DNA from: UMGS1002 sp050946195
Lineage (GTDB): Bacteria > Bacillota > Clostridia > Oscillospirales > CAG-272
Assembly: GCA_050946195.1 (NCBI GenBank)
Contig: JBMNUI010000002.1
Span: 1 to 64,000, forward strand
Length of the DNA: 64,000 bases
Direction: 5' to 3'
Shown: piece by piece, positions 58,842 through 64,000 of the stretch
Layout of the letters: each line of letters starts with the position of its first letter
Position numbering within the stretch: the stretch's first letter is position 1
Notes under the pieces: generated by a model
What the model saw: only the letters and a program-made list of their open reading frames with translations
Told to the model about the DNA's origin: nothing
Database searches by the model: none
Program-made: the position numbers and the translations under genes

Positions 58842-61058
58842 CTAACAACTACCAACTATTTTGGCTATTGCTTTTATTTCTTTTTCCGCCAGCCCTGCAA
58901 GTTCGGTATGTCGCTTGACAAGCCGGGGGGCATATTCCTCACGGGCCTCTGCCAGTCCGCTCGCCAGCGAAACAAGCTCCCCGGGAGAAGGGATCCCTGC
59001 CGGCACCGGCGGGGGCAGGCCGGTGTAATCAAGAAAAGCCCCGATTTTCGGGTCGCAGGCAATTCCCACAGCCGGAAGGCCGACCGCCAGCGCAAAAACC
59101 AAAAGATGCAGCCGCATGCCGACGGCGACAAGACACCGGGCAAGAATACCGGTAATTTCAGAAGGTATGAGGCTTGGGAAGACTACCCCGGCGTTTTTCA
59201 TGCGGGACATAACCTCAATGGTTATTTTCCTGTCTTCGGGCGCCAGAACAAAAAAGAGCGGGATCGCGTGGAGTCTATCGCAAACCCCGTCAAGCGCCGA
59301 GGCTACCCGAAAGATATATGCCGGGTCATTTTGCCGGGTGCGGGAGGAGAAATCCCGGCGCAGGGATATTCCGATATACCTGTTTTTTCTTTCGGCACTT
59401 CCCTTTTCGGCATATTTCGTCAAGAGAAAGTTTACCCTGTCACAGCTTGCCGGGGTTGTAAGCAACCCGAGGTCGGCATAGACCGACGCCCGGCGCGGGT
59501 CGGCCCCAAGGCTTCGGAGCATGTCATAGGCCGAGGGCTCGCGCAGGCCGATAAAAACCGCCTTCCTGAGCAGGGCAGCCACCTTCCGGCGCGCGCGCCG
59601 GCTGTAAAGCGGGCCGAGGCCGCTGCCGGCAATTATCAGCCGGCAGCCGAGAAAGAGCGCAGTCCGCGAGATGGTCAGGTAATAGCGCAGCGAGCGCGGG
59701 CTGGTGGCGTCCTGGAGCTGCGTGCCGCCTCCGAGGACAAAATACGACGCGCGCCTCAGCAGGCAAAACACCGAAAACGGACTTGTCCGGCTCACGCAGT
59801 CGATGCCGAAGCGCTTTCTGCAAGCTCTTGTGTTGGCGGTAAGCACTACCGGTCGGACTTCAGGGGCGTATTTTTTAAGACCCGAGAGCAGCGAGTCAAG
59901 GATTGCGTTATCTCCGGCGTTGCCGAAGCCGTAGTAGCCGCAGATAGCCATCACCCTGTTCCCCCGGCGGGCTTTTTGCCGGTTATTCAGAACTGTCTCA
60001 TATACCTCAACTACCGATTTGGCGGTCAGGTCCGAAGAATTATGGGTTATCACATATTCGCGGCCGAAGTTCCCCAGCGCCCGCCGCTCCTTTTGGCTCA
60101 TGAGAAGCAAGCGGCGCACATCCCGATAGAGTGCCTCGGCATCGGGCAGCGGGCAGCCCCGCCCGCAGAAATTCGAGTGCGCCGGGATGTTATCCTCCGA
60201 CAGTATTCCGGTATATCCCTCGTTTCCGCAAAGGATGACCGGCAGTCCGCAGGAGGCTGCTTCAAGCGCCGCGCGCGACACTCCGACAAAGATATCGGCT
60301 TGAGATAGCAGCCGCTCTATATCCCCCCGCGCGCCGACCGCCTCAACCACTGCCCTGCCGCAGACCGTATTTATCCCCTCGGCAAGCGCCCTTATCCGCT
60401 CAAATTCGCTGCCGCCCCCTACCAGTGTGATTTTCACGTCGGGGAATTCGTCATTAAGCCGCCCCGCAATCCGGCAGAGCAGCTGCGCGCCAAGCGAGCA
60501 GTCGTGGTCCATCCGGCTGACAAAAAGTATGCGCCGGGCCGGGTTTGCGGGGGGACTCTGCGGCGCAAAGCGGCGGGTGTCTATTCCGTTGGGTATCACG
60601 TTAATATGCCCGGGAAAAACGTTACATTCGTCAATAAGCAGCTGCTTAATATCCTCGCTTACCGCAATGGTCCGCTCCCCCCAGACGGACAGGCGACGCA
60701 GCGCCGGGGTCATCCTAAAGAGCGCGTGTGCCGTGACCACAAATCCGCAGCCGTATTTCTTTGCATATTTCCGGCAGATATATGCCGGCAGCCGGCTGTG
60801 GGCATGAATTATGTCAAAGCCGCCCTTTCTGAGCAGCCTTCGTATTGCAAAGCCCGACCGGAGCAGGTCCCAAGGTCTGCGTGAGAAGCGCGGCAGCATG
60901 ACATGTTTCACATCCCCGGGCAGCGAGGCAGCCAGCGCGCCGCCCGGCGAGGCGACCGTCACTCCGTGGCCGAGCGCGACAAGCCCTGTCGTCAGCTCGC
61001 ACACATGGGTTTCAGCCCCGCCGTACTCAAGCGATGCAGCACATAAAAGTATCTTCAT
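58842..61058 (-). CDS. Fused glycosyltransferase (GT4) - polysaccharide pyruvyl transferase (CsaB)
   Basis: 738 residues. The first half is a GT4 retaining glycosyltransferase: MKILLCAASLEYGGAETHV, DIIHAHSR, VIPNGID, FVSRMDHDCS and a donor site AALEAASCGLPVI. From about residue 370 a CsaB-type pyruvyl transferase begins with MAICGYYGFGNAGDNAILDS and continues with VLGGGTQLQD, ISLRRDF and GMRLHLLVFALAVGLPAVGI. CsaB adds ketal-pyruvate to cell-wall polysaccharide, the ligand of SLH domains. The fusion suggests sequential glycosylation and pyruvylation. I chose the ATG at 61058 over the TTG eleven codons upstream. Monocistronic, ends with TAG. Confidence 0.9.
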   Translation of the reverse strand: MKILLCAASLEYGGAETHVCELTTGLVALGHGVTVASPGGALAASLPGDVKHVMLPRFSRRPWDLLRSGFAIRRLLRKGGFDIIHAHSRLPAYICRKYAKKYGCGFVVTAHALFRMTPALRRLSVWGERTIAVSEDIKQLLIDECNVFPGHINVIPNGIDTRRFAPQSPPANPARRILFVSRMDHDCSLGAQLLCRIAGRLNDEFPDVKITLVGGGSEFERIRALAEGINTVCGRAVVEAVGARGDIERLLSQADIFVGVSRAALEAASCGLPVILCGNEGYTGILSEDNIPAHSNFCGRGCPLPDAEALYRDVRRLLLMSQKERRALGNFGREYVITHNSSDLTAKSVVEVYETVLNNRQKARRGNRVMAICGYYGFGNAGDNAILDSLLSGLKKYAPEVRPVVLTANTRACRKRFGIDCVSRTSPFSVFCLLRRASYFVLGGGTQLQDATSPRSLRYYLTISRTALFLGCRLIIAGSGLGPLYSRRARRKVAALLRKAVFIGLREPSAYDMLRSLGADPRRASVYADLGLLTTPASCDRVNFLLTKYAEKGSAERKNRYIGISLRRDFSSRTRQNDPAYIFRVASALDGVCDRLHAIPLFFVLAPEDRKITIEVMSRMKNAGVVFPSLIPSEITGILARCLVAVGMRLHLLVFALAVGLPAVGIACDPKIGAFLDYTGLPPPVPAGIPSPGELVSLASGLAEAREEYAPRLVKRHTELAGLAEKEIKAIAKIVGSC

Positions 61059-61174
61059 GCCCCGTCCCCCGACCAGTTTTGCAACCCCCAATTAATATTA
61101 TGCCCCGGTTAAGTCATTAATCAGCAGCTTTGGATTTTTTCTTGGCAGGATCTGCCCCGCCCCCTGCTATTTGT

Positions 61175-61257
61175 GGGGGCGCTGCCCCCACGCCCCCGCC
61201 TTACTTCGGGGGCCCGCCCCCGAACCCCCGCTTAAGAATCCTCAAAAACTTCACAAA
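61175..61257. repeat. GGGGGCGCTGCCCCC / CGCTTAAGAATCC intergenic repeat (copy 5, longest)
   Basis: A perfect GGGGGC-GCT-GCCCCC hairpin (61175-61189), a second G/C-rich pair, then CCCCCGCTTAAGAATCCTC. Part of a gene-free stretch (61059-61735) packed with palindromes. Confidence 0.7.
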
Positions 61258-61346
61258 TAAATCGCTAATAAAGTAACGCGGGCCCTACATCCCGCGCTAT
61301 GCTGCCATAAGCCCGCCGGCTGATTTGAAAAAAGACGGGAGCGTGC

Positions 61347-61365
61347 GGGCGATCACAGATCGCCC
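61347..61365. repeat. GGGCGATC-ACA-GATCGCCC hairpin
   Basis: A perfect 8-bp stem with 3-nt loop, typical in form of short interspersed bacterial repeats. Confidence 0.7.
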
Positions 61366-61379
61366 CTACAGCCCGAATC

Positions 61380-61495
61380 AAGGTCCCATGTAGGCAGTTG
61401 ACGGGTCACTCCCTTCGACACCACTCGGCTTGGGCAAACCGGCGAATAACTCAGACCTCTGAGCAGGTTTGCCGGTGTCTACATGGCGAGACCTT
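61380..61495. other. Nested four-helix structured element, possible ncRNA or MITE
   Basis: A 116-nt element whose arms pair in strict nested order: AAGGTC with GACCTT and CCATGTA with TACATGG (outer), GACACC (61417) with GGTGTC (61474), GGCAAACC (61433) with GGTTTGCC (61466), and CTCAG (61450) with CTGAG (61459). No reading frame is involved. It could be the folded transcript of a small RNA, a miniature transposable element or an interspersed repeat. No promoter was identified for it. Confidence 0.6.
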
Positions 61496-61539
61496 CATAA
61501 TCCGCCGCGCTGTGCGCGCGGCGGCAAAGGAAGGGGGTT

Positions 61540-61613
61540 CTCAGGGCGGGAACCATAGGTTCCCCTGAGTGTGTTTCTTTGGTTCATTTCTTTGCACGTG
61601 CAAAGAAATGAAC
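61540..61613. repeat. Dispersed double-hairpin element (copy B)
   Basis: CTCAGG...GGGAACC-ATA-GGTTCCCCTGAG (61540-61569) and the 32-bp palindrome GTTCATTTCTTTGCAC plus its reverse complement (61582-61613). Homologue of 54463-54538. Confidence 0.85.
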
Positions 61614-61667
61614 AAAAATTAGAAGTTTGATAAAATAACCGACGGGAGATAGCCTTCAATCATACGC

Positions 61668-61702
61668 TAAAAAAACAAGAAGCCCTCAACCGAGGGCTTT
61701 CT
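61668..61702 (-). terminator. Terminator after the GtaA-like gene
   Basis: Stem GAAAGCCCTC/GAGGGCTTC with a TTGTTTTTTT tail on the minus strand. Confidence 0.85.
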
Positions 61703-61735
61703 GCTTATGTAAACTTAATCTAAGAAGTTGAGGCT

Positions 61736-63685
61736 TCAAAGTCTTATTTTCCCGCTGTACTCAAGCAGCTTGATAAACAGTCCGCCTATAACCGAGCGGT
61801 GGCGGAAACTTTTCTCGATAATCTCACCGCTGCCGTAGCTGTCGGGCACTCCCCTTCTGCTGTTGTAGGTCTTGTGCAGCCCGGTATGCGCCCAGTACCA
61901 GTCTGTCATGGGCACACGGGAGGGGGTGTAGTTATACATATTCCAGAGCGGGGCAATAAACTCCTCAAAGGTCGCGCGGTCATAGGCCAGCGTGGCGGTC
62001 CAGACCAGCCAGTCGGCCTTTGTGTAAGCCTGGCGGTTGTCGAGCGGCAGGCCGTATGGCAGGGTTTTTGCGCGATAGGAGTCAACCTCCGACCGGTAGA
62101 ATTCGAGGGGCATTATGTTTGTACCGAAGAGCTTATCCCAGACAATGTTGTACTTCATCGAAAAGCTGCCCGGTTTGTCAAAGGCGAGGCGGTAGCTGCC
62201 GTCGCCGTTTGCGGCGCGCTCAAGCCAGCTTTTTGCCATGTCGCGCGCAATCCTGTCGTAATATTTTGCGTCCTCTTCCCGCCCGCTCATGCGGCAGAGA
62301 ATCGCCATGCTCTCAACGCCCATGATTGCCTTGAGCGACAGGTTGCAGTTGTGCGCCAGATGGCCGGCAAAATCGTCTGTGCAGAGCTGGTTTGCGGGGT
62401 CGTACCCGTTGTCAATCAGATACCTCACCCATTTTTCAAGCACATCCATGTGCGAGGCGGCAAAGGAGACGTCCCGCAAGGCAATTGCAACCGCGGCCTC
62501 CATTATGAGCATATTGCCGCACTCCTCGACCGGCATCTGCTTTTCAAGCTTGTTGCCGCCGTATACCTGCCCGTTGACCTTGGGATAGCGGCCGGCATCA
62601 TGCGGCGCAAAATCATAGGGCCACTCGGGCGAGGAGGCGCAACGGTAAATCGGGCGCATCATGCCGCGTACCAGCTCGGGATTGTAGAGCAGGAAAATCG
62701 GAATTGAGGGATAGCTGACGTCGACGGTGGCGGCACAGCCGTTTGAGTAGCACTCCTTTGAAATAAAGAGCACTTCTCCGTCCTCGCCGGCCACAAGCTT
62801 GTGTGCGCCGACCGCCTGCCTAAAGGCAAGCAAAAGCAGCTCGGCATATTTTTCGCCCCCGGCGCGGACCGCATCAAGGAAGAGCCGTTCGGAGAAGGCG
62901 CAGCAGCGGGCGTAAACCGTCCTGTACTCGGCGTGTGCGGCCTCAATAGCCTCTCGGATTGTCATGCCCGACCGGCACCACCAGGCGGGCAGCTGCCGGC
63001 CGAAGTATTCGATGCTGCGAATATCGTCATACGCAAAGCTGAAAAGCGCGGGGGTGTCGAGCGGCACCTCGGAATAAATATAGGTGATTCCGTCCCGCAC
63101 CTCGCTGCCGGCATTGGCACCCTCGGCGCTCAGATATACATATCCCCAGTCGATGCGTATGTCATCGCCGTCGTGTCCGAGCACATTCTGGACCGAATTG
63201 CCCATCTTCATTGAGACAATGTTGCCGAGGCGGAGGCGCTCAACCGTGACGGGTGACTGCCCTGCATGGTCAAGGCAAAGCTGCTCCGAGACCATAATGC
63301 GTGCGCTGACCTCATGCTTGGCACCGTCGCTCGACTCTGCCACAAGCTCAAGGTATGTAACCGGCCGGCTCATCAGGTCGAAGTCGTCAAGCAGCAGCGG
63401 TGAGGTAAAGACTGCGCGAAGGACAATCCCCGCACCCTCAAAGGTGTAATAAGTCGAGAGCGCGCCGACGTCAAGCGCGGTCTGGGTGAGCGCCGGACAG
63501 CGGCAGGAAGACTCGCTGCCCATGAAGCGGTAGGAAACACCGTCAACCGTAACAATGCCGAGTATAGAGTATGGGCGTCCGGTCCAGTGGACGGTGTCGC
63601 GGTCATAGAGCCGGTCGGCGTCCGACCAGACAGAAAAATACGGGTCAACATTGAGAAGCGGAACTGCAGGGGGTCGCAACAACAT
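61736..63685 (-). CDS. Glutaminase A-like protein (DUF4965/DUF5127/DUF1793)
   Basis: 649 residues. Visible are LLNVDPYFSVWSDADRLYD at the N-terminus, HWTGRPYSILGIVTVDG, the central YPSIPIFLLYNPEL and FAPHDAGRYPKVNGQ, and the C-terminal KYNIVWDKLFGTNIMP and DRQAYTKADWL-like segment. This is the domain order of fungal glutaminase GtaA relatives, whose (alpha/alpha)6 core resembles glycoside hydrolases. No signal peptide, so cytoplasmic, unlike the fungal enzymes. Whether it is a glutaminase or a glycosidase is uncertain. GGAGG precedes the ATG at 63685. It follows the DUF975 gene by 44 nt. Confidence 0.85.
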   Translation of the reverse strand: MLLRPPAVPLLNVDPYFSVWSDADRLYDRDTVHWTGRPYSILGIVTVDGVSYRFMGSESSCRCPALTQTALDVGALSTYYTFEGAGIVLRAVFTSPLLLDDFDLMSRPVTYLELVAESSDGAKHEVSARIMVSEQLCLDHAGQSPVTVERLRLGNIVSMKMGNSVQNVLGHDGDDIRIDWGYVYLSAEGANAGSEVRDGITYIYSEVPLDTPALFSFAYDDIRSIEYFGRQLPAWWCRSGMTIREAIEAAHAEYRTVYARCCAFSERLFLDAVRAGGEKYAELLLLAFRQAVGAHKLVAGEDGEVLFISKECYSNGCAATVDVSYPSIPIFLLYNPELVRGMMRPIYRCASSPEWPYDFAPHDAGRYPKVNGQVYGGNKLEKQMPVEECGNMLIMEAAVAIALRDVSFAASHMDVLEKWVRYLIDNGYDPANQLCTDDFAGHLAHNCNLSLKAIMGVESMAILCRMSGREEDAKYYDRIARDMAKSWLERAANGDGSYRLAFDKPGSFSMKYNIVWDKLFGTNIMPLEFYRSEVDSYRAKTLPYGLPLDNRQAYTKADWLVWTATLAYDRATFEEFIAPLWNMYNYTPSRVPMTDWYWAHTGLHKTYNSRRGVPDSYGSGEIIEKSFRHRSVIGGLFIKLLEYSGKIRL

Positions 63686-63729
63686 TTCAAACCTCCGGTA
63701 TTTTAATAATAACGCTGCCCGCGGCAATA

Positions 63730-64000
63730 TTAAACACTTTCAGCAGTGCTCTCGGAAGATAATTTGGCATAGGTTTCGGGAACTTCGTATTTTATTGATT
63801 CATAAAAGGCGGTTTCGGCAGCCTTCATATAAGGGTCTACATAGCAGACATAAAGGATGCCGAATGTGAATGCAGAGAGGATTAACCAGCCGATAAAGCT
63901 AAGGTGCAGGCAGAACAGTTTGCCTTTTTTGCCGTACATGAGTTTTTTGCTGGCGTCAAGAGCTGCTTTGCCGTCCATTTCGGGGTTGTCGGCAAGGATG
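63730..64000 (-). CDS. DUF975 (YciC-like) membrane protein, partial (5' end outside window)
   Basis: The C-terminal 89 residues of a DUF975-family integral membrane protein: PEMDGKAALDASKKLMYGKK, LFCLHLSFIGWLILSAFTFG, then YVDPYMKAAETAFYE and an acidic tail. The frame is open to the right edge of the window, so the start lies outside. Members have several membrane helices and no firm function. Upstream of and probably co-transcribed with the GtaA-like gene. Confidence 0.85.
   Translation of the reverse strand, partial: ILADNPEMDGKAALDASKKLMYGKKGKLFCLHLSFIGWLILSAFTFGILYVCYVDPYMKAAETAFYESIKYEVPETYAKLSSESTAESV

Noticed and set aside
58908..60308. 466-codon ORF antisense to the GT4-CsaB gene
   Set aside because: The sense strand carries clear GT4 and CsaB motifs over the whole length; the antisense frame has none.

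Overview
The window reads as a chromosomal segment of an uncultured, strictly anaerobic low-GC-lineage Firmicute (class Clostridia, most like Oscillospirales/Ruminococcaceae) with fairly GC-rich coding sequence. The reasons are the oriC order dnaA-dnaN-recF-remB-gyrB, a single-chain pyruvate:ferredoxin oxidoreductase, an oxygen-sensitive radical-SAM sulfatase maturase, GH4 and solute-binding-protein families typical of gut Clostridia, threonine-rich secreted proteins with a non-LPXTG C-terminal anchor, and GGGGGCGCTGCCCC / CGCTTAAGA intergenic repeats.

Layout. 1-2 kb: two tandem, recently duplicated secreted lamin-tail proteins (the first cut by the window edge). 2.2-10 kb: a lipase-like hydrolase with ruvX, PFOR, tRNA-Gln, a ZapA-like coiled-coil protein, mscL and tRNA-Pro. 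10-24 kb: a carbohydrate block with an esterase, AraC regulator, GH4 enzyme with the alpha-galacturonidase CHEV motif, three paralogous lipoprotein solute-binding proteins without permeases, an EEP phosphatase, polysaccharide deacetylase-GDPD-cutA operon, GntR/LacI regulator and a GLUG-repeat surface protein. 24-33.5 kb: glnA, dgoK, a metallophosphoesterase, the tmk-(membrane protein)-cysS-gtrA operon and a beta-CASP nuclease. 33.5-38 kb: a decayed zone with AraC, unknown, macro-domain and recombinase remnants, surrounding a sulfatase and its maturase, the latter interrupted by an in-frame TAG. 38-41.3 kb: tRNA-Ser, nth, a small protein, a long-chain acyl-CoA ligase.

41.4-53 kb: a two-gene phage lysis remnant (XhlA-like plus holin), then the replication origin region: dnaA, a box-rich oriC of about 500 bp with a B. 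subtilis-like unwinding layout, dnaN, recF, remB, gyrB, a lipoprotein, a PfkB sugar kinase and gyrA. 53-64 kb: mannitol-1-phosphate dehydrogenase, a C26 amidotransferase with an ECF S-component, L-ribulokinase, a fused glycosyltransferase-CsaB protein, a 680-bp gene-free stretch full of palindromes and a nested hairpin element, a GtaA-like protein and a partial DUF975 membrane protein.

No CRISPR array, complete IS element, rRNA operon or classical defence system was seen. The most rewarding second looks are the covarying dispersed palindrome, the nested structured element at 61380-61495, the TAG-interrupted maturase, the shared C-terminal anchor motif, the GyrA quinolone-pocket residues and the oriC architecture. 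Transcription signals are unusually clean: many promoters are TTGACA-N17-TATAAT or one to two bases off it. All assignments are from reading the sequence; no database search was run.
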